Below are positions 1-6,102 of a DNA stretch of 7,449 nt, in pieces. Both the position numbers and the translations under genes were made by a program. Source of the stretch: Pseudomonadota bacterium (lineage in GTDB: Bacteria > Myxococcota_A > Polyangia > Polyangiales > Polyangiaceae). Each line of letters begins with the position of its first letter. The stretch's first letter is position 1. A model generated the notes under the pieces. The model did not search any database. It saw nothing but the letters and a program-made list of their open reading frames with translations, and was not told where the DNA came from. The DNA lies in assembly GCA_003242355.1 (NCBI GenBank), contig QGUH01000152.1:1-7449 (forward strand), given 5' to 3'.

Positions 1-249
1 CCTGCTAATCTCTGGGACATTGTACGGCGTGGCAGCCTTTTCCCCGCTCAGGATGGCGTGCACCGTGTGCTTCGCGTGCGTCGCGTCGGGGCCGTCTCGC
101 AAACGGCCGTCGGGCGCGAGCGCTCCGCTCGTGATCTTTCCCCCTCGAGAGCGCCGTGCCGGCGCGGCGCTCGGTGGCTCGACCGTGGCCCCGGAACACC
201 GATCGGCCCTTCCCCACGCGGGCACTCCGTCCGACGCCGTTTTCCGCAT
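1..249 (-). CDS. possible partial gene, unknown product, runs off the left edge
   Basis: A minus-strand frame is open from an ATG at 249-247 to base 1 (83 codons), closed upstream by a TAG near 281. Its first third lies inside the 73-base repeat and reads as arginine-rich, low-quality protein. The part from about base 140 leftwards reads much more like real protein, with the segments SGALAPDGRLRDGPDATHAK and HAILSGEKAATPYNVPEISR, and about three quarters of the last 21 codons end in G or C. The true start may therefore be downstream of 249: TTG or GTG codons exist, the GTG at 63-61 being the last. A purine-rich stretch, GAGGGGGAAAG on the minus strand near 137-147, resembles a ribosome binding site but has no ATG after it. 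I recognise no family. If real, it is divergent from the lipoprotein gene and shares its upstream region. It could equally be non-coding dispersed-repeat sequence. Confidence 0.35.
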   Translation of the reverse strand, partial: MRKTASDGVPAWGRADRCSGATVEPPSAAPARRSRGGKITSGALAPDGRLRDGPDATHAKHTVHAILSGEKAATPYNVPEISR

Positions 250-283
250 ACTTCGGCGCGTTCCCAACCGTTTGTCGCTCTAG
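211..283 (+). repeat. 73-base leader repeat, copy 1
   Basis: This stretch aligns without gaps to 2584-2656 with 66 of 73 bases identical. The longest identical run is the 21 bases 252-272, from TTCGGCGCG to CCAACCGTT. The seven differences (228, 229, 238, 240, 248, 251, 273) fall 3/2/2 across the three codon phases, so the element is not conserved as protein in any frame. It ends in CTCTAG, and its last G opens the GAAAGG ribosome binding site of the lipoprotein gene, 14 bases before that ATG. It may be a shared promoter/5' leader or a dispersed intergenic element. No clear sigma-70 promoter hexamers were found inside it. Confidence 0.85.
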
Positions 284-296
284 AAAGGCCTCGAAC

Positions 297-2489
297 ATGA
301 CGAAAGTTGCCACCTCGCGATGCGTTGCGTCCGCGCGCTCCTCCGTGATGCTCGCGCTCGTTCCGTTCCTGTTCGCTGCGTGCACGGGAAGCATCGAGGT
401 GGACGTCGGCGCGAGCGGCGGGAGCAGCGCGAGCTCGCAGAGCGAAGGGCCTCCGCCCGGCCAAGGCACGAGCGCCGTGCCCTCCGGAGGCGTGGCGGGT
501 TTCGTTTCGAGCGGGGGCTCGGGACAGCTTCCCGCGGGGATGGGCGGCAGCGGGGGCGGGGGTGGTGTCGGCGCCTCCGGCAGCACGTGCGCGCCAGGGC
601 TGACCGCGTGCGGCCCCGAATGTGTGGACCTGAAGGTGGACGAGCGCCATTGCGGAGCGTGCGGCCTCACCTGCCCCGAAGGACGGGAGTGTAACAACGG
701 AGTCTGCGGGTGCCCGAACGGTGGGATGGAGTGCGGGGGAACCTGCGTCGATGTCAAGACGAACGGGATGCACTGTGGCACCTGCGGTAACCCGTGTCGG
801 GGTGGGCAATCGTGCGTCAACGGGATCTGCGCTTGTCCCGAGGGAGAAGAGTTCTGTGGGGTCGTGTGCGCCGACGTGTCGCGCGACGCCAACCACTGTG
901 GGCGTTGCGACAACCCCTGTCCTTCCGGGGGCACGTGCGAGGGGAGAACGTGCACCTGTCCAGAGGGACGGCAGGCGTGCGGCGACACTTGCGTCGATAC
1001 GTCCAACGATCGCGAGCACTGCGGCATGTGCGACAAAGCGTGTTCCCCCACGGAGCGCTGCCAGAACGGCATGTGTGTCGACGGAGGCGGCGCCTTGCTC
1101 GACGACGGCTGCGAGGGCCCCGCGCAGAACCTGGAGATCGAGCAGATCGCCGTTTACCAGACGGTCAAGATCCCGTTGATGCAAGGGGGCGAAGCGGTTT
1201 CCGCGGAGGAACGGAAGGCGGACGTCGTGGCGAAGCGCGAAGCGCTCTTCCGCGTCTTCGTGAAGCCTGGGTCGGGATTCACCCCGCGGCAGCTCTCGGC
1301 GCGCGTTCACATCGAGACCGACGGCATGACGGAGACCTTTTTCTCCGATCAAAAACCGACGATCTCGGGCGCGTCGACCGACGAGAAGCTCGATTCGACA
1401 TTTCAGGTGTACGTTCCGCGCGACAAGCTGCTCTCGAGCTCGCTCTACTCGGTCGAAGTGGTCGAATGCGGCGGAGCGACCGCGAATGGAAGCGTGCTTC
1501 GCCCGCGCTTTCCGGCGACCGGAAGGCTCGCGCTCGGCGCCGTGGACACGGGGGTCCTGAAGATCGCGTTCGTTCCCATCGAAGCCAACTCGTCGCGGCC
1601 GGACACGTCGGAAACGGCACTCGAGCCGTATCGGGCGATGTTGCTCGCCACGTATCCCGTCACGGACGTGCAGATGACGGTGGTCGAGGGCATGCGGACG
1701 AGCTACCCGATCAACTGGCCCGGAGTGCTCGACGACGTGCGTGCCAGGCGCCAGGCGGATCGGCCGGCGAGCGACGTCTACTACTACGGCCTGCTGAAGC
1801 CTACGGGGACGCTCCGCGAGTTCTGCGGCGGTGGCTGCACCACGGGCATCGGCTACGTGCCCTCCGGGGTCGGGCAGAACTCGGCGTCCGCGCGGGTCGC
1901 CGTGGGGATTGGCTTCTCCGATCGCGTGTCGGCGGAGACGCTCGCGCACGAGGTGGCGCACAATCACGGTCGCTTGCACGCTCCCTGCGGGAACCCCGAC
2001 GGCCCCGACCGCAACTATCCGTATTCGGGCGGCGCCGTTGGCGTTTGGGGCTTCGACTTCCGAGGCAAGACGCTGGTCGCTCCGGATCGGACGGATCTGA
2101 TGGGCTACTGCAACAACAAGTGGCTCAGCGACTACACCTATCAAGGGCTCGTCGAAACCGTTCGACGGGTGTCCGGGACCGCGAGCTCCGTGCTCCAGGC
2201 GTCTGCCATCAGCGCTCGGTGGCTCGTGCTCCTCGTCGACGAGCAGGGCGCGCGCTGGGGCCACCCCATCGACGAGCCTGCGCCGCCCATGGGCGAGCCC
2301 GAGCCGGCCGAGGTGCTCGACGGCACCGGGCAGGCGATTCAGACCGTGACCGTGTATCGCACGGTGATCTCCGACATGGAGGCGTACTCCATCGAGGTGC
2401 CCGTGCCGCAGCCCGGATGGCACTCGATTCGAGTCGCCGGCGCCCCCGTGCATCCCTTCTCCGCACCGCGCGGACACGTGAGCCCCTAG
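297..2489 (+). CDS. lipoprotein with cysteine repeats and metzincin zinc-protease domain
   Basis: Predicted exported, lipid-anchored zinc metalloprotease of 730 residues. The start at 297 is chosen because GAAAGG (283-288) sits 8 bases upstream and the protein then opens with a basic stretch, a hydrophobic core (MLALVPFLF) and a lipobox-like LFAAC with C29 as the lipidation site. Residues 39-97 are a Gly/Ser-rich linker. Residues 98-260 hold four 41-residue repeats with eight cysteines each. Residues 280-425 appear to be a beta-rich domain. Residues 425-620 are the protease domain, with H551, E552, H555 and H561 in HEVAHNHGRLH (the HExxHxxGxxH metzincin signature) and the probable Met-turn DLMGYC with M602. 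Residues 640-730 look like a C-terminal beta domain. The layout resembles M66-like or related secreted metallopeptidases of myxobacteria, but the exact family and substrate cannot be fixed by eye. The gene is probably monocistronic: a hairpin overlaps its stop codon, and a separate leader precedes the urease genes. Confidence 0.9.
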   Translation: MTKVATSRCVASARSSVMLALVPFLFAACTGSIEVDVGASGGSSASSQSEGPPPGQGTSAVPSGGVAGFVSSGGSGQLPAGMGGSGGGGGVGASGSTCAPGLTACGPECVDLKVDERHCGACGLTCPEGRECNNGVCGCPNGGMECGGTCVDVKTNGMHCGTCGNPCRGGQSCVNGICACPEGEEFCGVVCADVSRDANHCGRCDNPCPSGGTCEGRTCTCPEGRQACGDTCVDTSNDREHCGMCDKACSPTERCQNGMCVDGGGALLDDGCEGPAQNLEIEQIAVYQTVKIPLMQGGEAVSAEERKADVVAKREALFRVFVKPGSGFTPRQLSARVHIETDGMTETFFSDQKPTISGASTDEKLDSTFQVYVPRDKLLSSSLYSVEVVECGGATANGSVLRPRFPATGRLALGAVDTGVLKIAFVPIEANSSRPDTSETALEPYRAMLLATYPVTDVQMTVVEGMRTSYPINWPGVLDDVRARRQADRPASDVYYYGLLKPTGTLREFCGGGCTTGIGYVPSGVGQNSASARVAVGIGFSDRVSAETLAHEVAHNHGRLHAPCGNPDGPDRNYPYSGGAVGVWGFDFRGKTLVAPDRTDLMGYCNNKWLSDYTYQGLVETVRRVSGTASSVLQASAISARWLVLLVDEQGARWGHPIDEPAPPMGEPEPAEVLDGTGQAIQTVTVYRTVISDMEAYSIEVPVPQPGWHSIRVAGAPVHPFSAPRGHVSP
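588..1079 (+). repeat. four tandem 123-base units encoding eight-cysteine modules
   Basis: Units are 588-710, 711-833, 834-956 and 957-1079, each 41 codons. Cysteines of unit 1 (residues 98, 105, 109, 119, 122, 126, 132, 137) recur at exactly +41, +82 and +123, giving 32 cysteines with no insertion or deletion between units. Each module has the pattern C-x6-C-x3-C-x9-C-x2-C-x3-C-x5-C-x4-C, with HCGxC in the middle. Four presumed disulfides per module would give a stiff extracellular stalk between lipid anchor and protease. Similar Cys modules are widespread in predicted surface proteins of myxobacteria. The units differ in sequence at many non-Cys positions, so the duplication is not recent. 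Confidence 0.93.
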
Positions 2490-2521
2490 AACGCCGATCG
2501 GTTTGACCGAGCGGCGTTCTA
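2487..2521 (+). terminator. hairpin overlapping the lipoprotein stop codon
   Basis: TAGAACGCCG (2487-2496) pairs perfectly with CGGCGTTCTA (2512-2521). After one A/G mismatch, TCGGT (2498-2502) pairs with ACCGA (2506-2510), leaving a TTG loop. The TAG stop codon is the base of the stem. Only a weak T run follows (TTT at 2528-2530), so it is not a textbook intrinsic terminator, but its position and strength fit a 3' end that stops or protects the lipoprotein mRNA. Confidence 0.7.
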
Positions 2522-2533
2522 GCCTCGTTTCGT

Positions 2534-2555
2534 AGGGGCGGCACGCGCCGCCCCT
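2534..2555. other. perfect inverted repeat (hairpin 2 of 3)
   Basis: AGGGGCGGC (2534-2542) is the exact reverse complement of GCCGCCCCT (2547-2555), with an ACGC loop. It lies 12 bases after the terminator hairpin and directly before a third hairpin. It has no T run. It could be a second terminator stem, an mRNA-stabilising element or part of a repetitive extragenic palindrome. Confidence 0.75.
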
Positions 2556-2580
2556 TCCCGCCGAGGTGAACTCGGCGGGG
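2556..2580. other. perfect inverted repeat (hairpin 3 of 3)
   Basis: CCCGCCGAG (2557-2565) pairs exactly with CTCGGCGGG (2571-2579) around a GTGAA loop, and T2556/G2580 adds a wobble pair. It abuts hairpin 2 on the left and the 73-base repeat copy 2 on the right, so it would form in the 5' region of any urease transcript starting upstream of it. Confidence 0.75.
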
Positions 2581-2583
2581 CCC

Positions 2584-2656
2584 TCCCCACGCGGGCACTC
2601 TCTCCGACGCTGCTTTCCGCGTATTTCGGCGCGTTCCCAACCGTTCGTCGCTCTAG
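2584..2656 (+). repeat. 73-base leader repeat, copy 2
   Basis: This is the second copy of the element at 211-283, in the same orientation and ungapped, with 7 differences. It ends in CTCTAG at 2656. That is 16 bases before an in-frame ATG at 2672 and 88 bases before the ureD start preferred here (2744). Copy 1 ends 14 bases before its ATG. Occurrence ahead of two functionally unrelated genes within 2.4 kb makes chance similarity implausible and points to a shared leader/promoter or a dispersed intergenic family. Confidence 0.85.
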
Positions 2657-2674
2657 GCGTGCCTTCACCGGATG

Positions 2675-2686
2675 TCGCTCGAGCGA
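2675..2686. promoter_or_regulatory. 12-base perfect palindrome in the ureD leader, possible operator
   Basis: TCGCTCGAGCGA is its own reverse complement. It lies 19 bases after the leader repeat and upstream of the preferred ureD start. CGAGCG (2680-2685) can also pair with CGCTCG (2693-2698), so two alternative RNA stems compete here. Palindromes of this length are not rare in GC-rich DNA and no regulator is identified, so the operator reading is tentative. Confidence 0.25.
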
Positions 2687-2743
2687 ACGATCCGCTCGCG
2701 CTTTGGGCCTCGAGCGCGTAGCGTTGGCGGCAGATGCTTGGCC

Positions 2744-3628
2744 ATGTCCGGCGCGACCTCGGATGCTGATCGTTGGATGACGAGCGCTCCCTCGATGGAG
2801 GGGCGCGGATGGAGCGCGCGGCTCGAGCTCGAGGTCGTGCGGCTCGGGCAGCAGGTCGTTCCGGGGCGACGTGGGCACGTGGGGCCCTTGCGGCTGCAGC
2901 GCCCGTTCTACCCGGAAGGCCCCGAGTGGCCGCACCTTTATCTCCTGCATCCACCCGGGGGCGTCGTGGGCGGGGATCGCCTGGAGCTCGAGGTGCGGGC
3001 GCGACGGAGAGCGAGCGCGCTCCTCACGACTCCGGCGGCGCAGAAGCTCTACCGCTCGATGGGGCCGACGAGCGTCCAGCGGACGCGGATCGACGTCGAG
3101 GACGAATCCGGGATCGAGTGGTTGCCGGCAGAGACGCTCGTGTTCGACGGCGCGTGCGCCCGGCAACGCACCGTGGTTCGTCTCGCGAGCACGGGCGCGT
3201 TTCTCGGATGGGAAATCGTGGGGCTCGGGCGGCCGGCGAGCGAGCTTCGCTTTTTGCGCGGTGAGCTCGGGCTCGAAATGGAGATTTGGCGCGAGGGAGT
3301 GCCGCTCTTCGTCGATCGTCTGCTCCTGCGCGGCGGCGCGCCGGAGCTCGAAGCGCCGTGGGGCATGGCGGGGGCGGCAGTGCTCGCGGCCCTGTACTGC
3401 GTACCGGCTCGCGCCGAGGGACTCTCCGAGCTCGTGGAAGCGGTGCGCGGCATTGCGCCGCAAGCCGAGGTGCGCGCCGCGGCCACGGCGCTCGACGACC
3501 TCGTCGTGGTGCGGGCGTTGGGCTCGATGATCGAGCCCGTGCGGCGCTGGCTCGAGCGCGTTTGGGGCGTGCTTCGCCCCCGGGTGTTCGGACGGGCCGC
3601 CGTGCCGCCGCGGATTTGGAGCTGCTGA
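2744..3628 (+). CDS. ureD: urease accessory protein UreD
   Basis: UreD (UreH in some species) binds the urease apoenzyme and, with UreF and UreG, forms the GTP-dependent complex that loads nickel and carbamylates the active-site lysine. It acts in the cytoplasm. With the start used here it has 294 residues. Family hallmarks are WSARLEL (23-29), GPLRLQRPFYPEG (47-59) and LLHPPGGVVGGD (67-78), and the chain ends with the typical RPRVFGRAAVPPRIW tail, so it is complete. The start is uncertain. ATG 2672 gives 318 residues, but codons 2672-2743 use many T- and A-ending codons unlike the rest. ATG 2777 gives 283 residues and starts close to the conserved core. None has a strong ribosome binding site. 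It is the first gene of the urease operon, and the order ureD before the structural genes is common in proteobacteria. Its leader holds the 73-base repeat and a palindrome. Confidence 0.9.
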   Translation: MSGATSDADRWMTSAPSMEGRGWSARLELEVVRLGQQVVPGRRGHVGPLRLQRPFYPEGPEWPHLYLLHPPGGVVGGDRLELEVRARRRASALLTTPAAQKLYRSMGPTSVQRTRIDVEDESGIEWLPAETLVFDGACARQRTVVRLASTGAFLGWEIVGLGRPASELRFLRGELGLEMEIWREGVPLFVDRLLLRGGAPELEAPWGMAGAAVLAALYCVPARAEGLSELVEAVRGIAPQAEVRAAATALDDLVVVRALGSMIEPVRRWLERVWGVLRPRVFGRAAVPPRIWSC

Positions 3629-3746
3629 GCGCGAACGACATCGGGCGCGCGCAGGTGTGAATTGTTGCGAGATTGTTTCGGGGTGCGCCGGATATGGTTT
3701 GCGCTGGACGACGAGGGGCGGGCACGCGTATCGAAAGTGCGTTGCC

Positions 3747-4382
3747 ATGCACCTATCACCGCGTGAGAAGGACAAGTTGCTTCTCTTCACCGCGGCGCTC
3801 GTGGCGGAGCGGCGCAAAGCCCGAGGGCTCAAGCTCAATTATCCCGAGGCAGTCGCTTACATCAGCGCCGCGATCCTCGAGGGCGCTCGTGATGGGCGGT
3901 CCGTCGCAGAGCTGATGAAGCTCGGCGCCGAGCTGCTCGGTCCGGACGACGTCATGGAAGGCGTCGCCGAGATGATCCCGGAGGTGCAGGTGGAGGCGAC
4001 CTTTCCCGACGGGACGAAGCTCGTCACGGTGCACCACCCGATCGCGCCGAAGCGCGAGCTCGTTCCCGGGGAGCTGCTCGTCGGTACCGGGAAGGACCCG
4101 GTGCTCAACGAGGGGCGCGAAACGCGCACCGTCGAAGTCGAGAACACGGGCGATCGTCCGATTCAGGTCGGGTCGCATTACCACTTCTACGAAGTGAATC
4201 CCGCGCTGCGCTTCGACCGCGAACGAGCGCGCGGCTTCCGCCTCGACATTCCCGCGGGCACCGCGGTGCGCTTCGAGCCCGGTCAGAAGCGAACGGTGAC
4301 CCTGTGCGCGTTCGCGGGCGAGCGCAGAGTGTACGGTTTCCGCGCCGCGGTGATGGGCGCGCTCGAAGGAGGGCAGCGATGA
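3747..4382 (+). CDS. ureAB: urease gamma/beta fusion subunit
   Basis: Two of the three urease structural subunits joined in one chain of 211 residues. Residues 1-100 are the gamma subunit (UreA): it starts HLSPREKDKLL and carries LNYPEAVA, EGARDGRSVAELM and VQVEATFPDGTKLVTVHHPI. Residues 104-207 are the beta subunit (UreB): LVPGELLVG, ENTGDRPIQVGSHYHFYEVN, PALRFDRERARGFRLDIPAG and FEPGQKRTVTL. The joint, about residues 99-105, is short. The start at 3747 matches the usual UreA N-terminus; the frame is open further upstream (ATG 3657), but that extension is cysteine-rich and unlike the family. Only a weak GAAAG (3733-3737) precedes it. A 118-base gap separates it from ureD and contains an AT-richer patch (3655-3700), with no promoter I can define. 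The fusion is a known variant, best known from Helicobacter UreA. Its last bases overlap the ureC start. Confidence 0.96.
   Translation: MHLSPREKDKLLLFTAALVAERRKARGLKLNYPEAVAYISAAILEGARDGRSVAELMKLGAELLGPDDVMEGVAEMIPEVQVEATFPDGTKLVTVHHPIAPKRELVPGELLVGTGKDPVLNEGRETRTVEVENTGDRPIQVGSHYHFYEVNPALRFDRERARGFRLDIPAGTAVRFEPGQKRTVTLCAFAGERRVYGFRAAVMGALEGGQR
4366..4372 (+). promoter_or_regulatory. strong Shine-Dalgarno site for ureC
   Basis: AAGGAGG lies 6 bases before the ATG at 4379 and inside the last codons of ureAB. It fixes the ureC start, which is consistent with the conserved N-terminus of the protein, and should make ureC the best initiated gene of the operon. Confidence 0.85.
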
Positions 4383-6085
4383 GCGTCGTCGTCAGTCGGC
4401 GCACGTACGCCGAAATGTACGGGCCCACGACCGGGGATCGGCTGCGGCTCGGGGATACGGCGCTCGTGATCGAAATCGAGCGCGATCACACCGTGCTCGG
4501 CGAAGAGGTGAAGTTCGGCGGCGGCAAGGTGATTCGCGACGGCATGGGCCAGAGCCAACGCACGTCGGCCGAGACGGCGGACACGGTGATCACGAACGCG
4601 GTAATCCTCGATCACTGGGGCATCGTGAAGGCGGACATCGGCATCAAGAACGGCCGCATCCTCGGTATCGGCAAGGCCGGCAATCCAGACGTGCAGCCCG
4701 GAGTCGACGTCGTGATCGGGCCCGGAACCGAGATCATCGCGGGGGAGGGGTGCATCGCGACGGCGGGCGGCATCGATTCGCACATCCACTTCATCTGCCC
4801 TCAACAATGCGAAGAAGCGTTGATGTCGGGGGTCACGACGATGCTCGGTGGCGGCACCGGGCCTGCGGCGGGCACGAACGCGACCACGTGCACCCCGGGC
4901 CCCTGGAACATCGGTCGCATGCTCCAGGCGCTCGAGGCCTTTCCGCTCAACTTCGGCCTGTTCGGCAAGGGCAACGCGAGCCTGCCCGAGGCGCTGATCG
5001 AGCAGATCACGGCCGGCGCGATGGGGCTCAAGCTCCACGAAGACTGGGGCACGACTCCTGCGGCAATCGACAATTGCCTTTCGGTTGCCGAAAGCTTCGA
5101 CATCCAGGTCGCGATTCACACGGACACGCTCAACGAATCGGGTTTCGTCGAAGACACGCTCGCCGCCTTCAAGGGGCGCACCATCCACACGTTCCACACG
5201 GAGGGTGCTGGTGGCGGGCACGCGCCCGACATCATCAAGGCGTGCGGCGCGCCGAACGTCTTGCCGTCGTCGACGAATCCGACGCGTCCGTACACCGTGA
5301 ACACGGTGGACGAGCACCTCGACATGTTGATGGTGTGCCACCACCTCGACCCGAGCATCCCCGAGGACGTCGCGTTCGCCGAGAGCCGCATCCGTCGCGA
5401 AACGATCGCCGCCGAGGACATCCTGCACGACATGGGCGCGTTCAGCATGATGTCCAGCGATTCGCAGGCGATGGGGCGCGTCGGCGAGGTGGTGGCGCGC
5501 ACCTGGCAAACGGCGCACAAGATGAAGGTGCAGCGCGGCCCGCTTCCCGAAGACTCGGACCGCTCGGACAACTTCCGCGCGCGGCGTTACGTCGCCAAGT
5601 ACACCATCAACCCCGCGATCACGCACGGGATCGCGCGCGAAGTGGGCTCGCTCGAGGTCGGCAAGCTGGCGGACATCGTGCTGTGGAAGCCGGCGTTCTT
5701 CGGGGTGAAGCCGGCGCTCGTGATCAAAGGCGGCTTCATCGTGGCGGCGCCGATGGGCGACGCCAACGCGTCGATTCCGACGCCGGAGCCGGTTCACTAT
5801 CGACCGATGTTCGCGGCATTCGGCCGGGCGCGGGCGAGCACGGCGGTGACCTTCGTGTCGCAAGCGGCGCTCGAGCACGACTTGGCGAGGCAGCTCGGGC
5901 TCGAGCGACGCCTGGTGGGCGTTTCCGGAACCCGGCGCATCGGCAAGAAGGATCTCGTCTTGAACGACGCGCTGCCCGTCATCGAGGTCGACCCGGAGAC
6001 GTACGTGGTGCGCGCCGATGGCGCGTTGCTCACTTGCGAGCCGGCGAGCGTGCTGCCGCTCGCGCAGCGGTATTTCTTGTTCTGA
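4379..6085 (+). CDS. ureC: urease alpha (catalytic) subunit
   Basis: Nickel-dependent catalytic subunit that hydrolyses urea to ammonia and carbamate in the cytoplasm, assembled with the gamma/beta fusion. It has 568 residues, a normal length. Every known active-site residue is present, each at the Klebsiella number plus one: nickel ligands H135 and H137 (SHIHF), carbamylated K218 (GLKLHEDWG), H247 (AIHTDT), H273 (TFHTEGAGGGH) and D361 (SSDSQAMG). The mobile flap C320-H321 (MVCHHLD) and R337 are also there. The N-terminal RRTYAEMYGPTTGDRLRLGD and the C-terminal CEPASVLPLAQRYFLF match the family, so it is intact. It starts by ATGA overlap with ureAB behind a consensus ribosome binding site, which implies coupled translation and equal amounts of the subunits. 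Confidence 0.98.
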   Translation: MSVVVSRRTYAEMYGPTTGDRLRLGDTALVIEIERDHTVLGEEVKFGGGKVIRDGMGQSQRTSAETADTVITNAVILDHWGIVKADIGIKNGRILGIGKAGNPDVQPGVDVVIGPGTEIIAGEGCIATAGGIDSHIHFICPQQCEEALMSGVTTMLGGGTGPAAGTNATTCTPGPWNIGRMLQALEAFPLNFGLFGKGNASLPEALIEQITAGAMGLKLHEDWGTTPAAIDNCLSVAESFDIQVAIHTDTLNESGFVEDTLAAFKGRTIHTFHTEGAGGGHAPDIIKACGAPNVLPSSTNPTRPYTVNTVDEHLDMLMVCHHLDPSIPEDVAFAESRIRRETIAAEDILHDMGAFSMMSSDSQAMGRVGEVVARTWQTAHKMKVQRGPLPEDSDRSDNFRARRYVAKYTINPAITHGIAREVGSLEVGKLADIVLWKPAFFGVKPALVIKGGFIVAAPMGDANASIPTPEPVHYRPMFAAFGRARASTAVTFVSQAALEHDLARQLGLERRLVGVSGTRRIGKKDLVLNDALPVIEVDPETYVVRADGALLTCEPASVLPLAQRYFLF

Positions 6086-6102
6086 GCGAACCCGACCGTC
6101 CG

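Noticed and set aside
156..296. Upstream extension of the lipoprotein to an ATG at 156
   Set aside because: It would run through the 73-base repeat and bury the signal peptide. The ATG at 297 has a ribosome binding site and a proper lipoprotein signal.
48..2954. A 968-codon minus-strand open frame, and a second one at 5-1072
   Set aside because: Both lie antisense to the lipoprotein gene (the longer one also to the start of ureD), are arginine/histidine- or proline-rich, and contain no recognisable domain. Long antisense frames are expected in GC-rich DNA with biased third positions.
3662..3698. Possible promoter hexamers (TTGTTG/TTGTTT with GATATG/TATGGT) between ureD and ureAB
   Set aside because: No pair has a 16-18 base spacer. 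The AT-richer patch alone is not enough to call a promoter.
3657..3746. Upstream extension of ureAB to ATG 3657
   Set aside because: The extra 30 residues are unlike UreA, which normally begins at the MHLSPREKDKL position.
4283..5878. A 531-codon minus-strand open frame opposite ureC
   Set aside because: Its composition mirrors ureC, whose catalytic residues are all intact on the plus strand.
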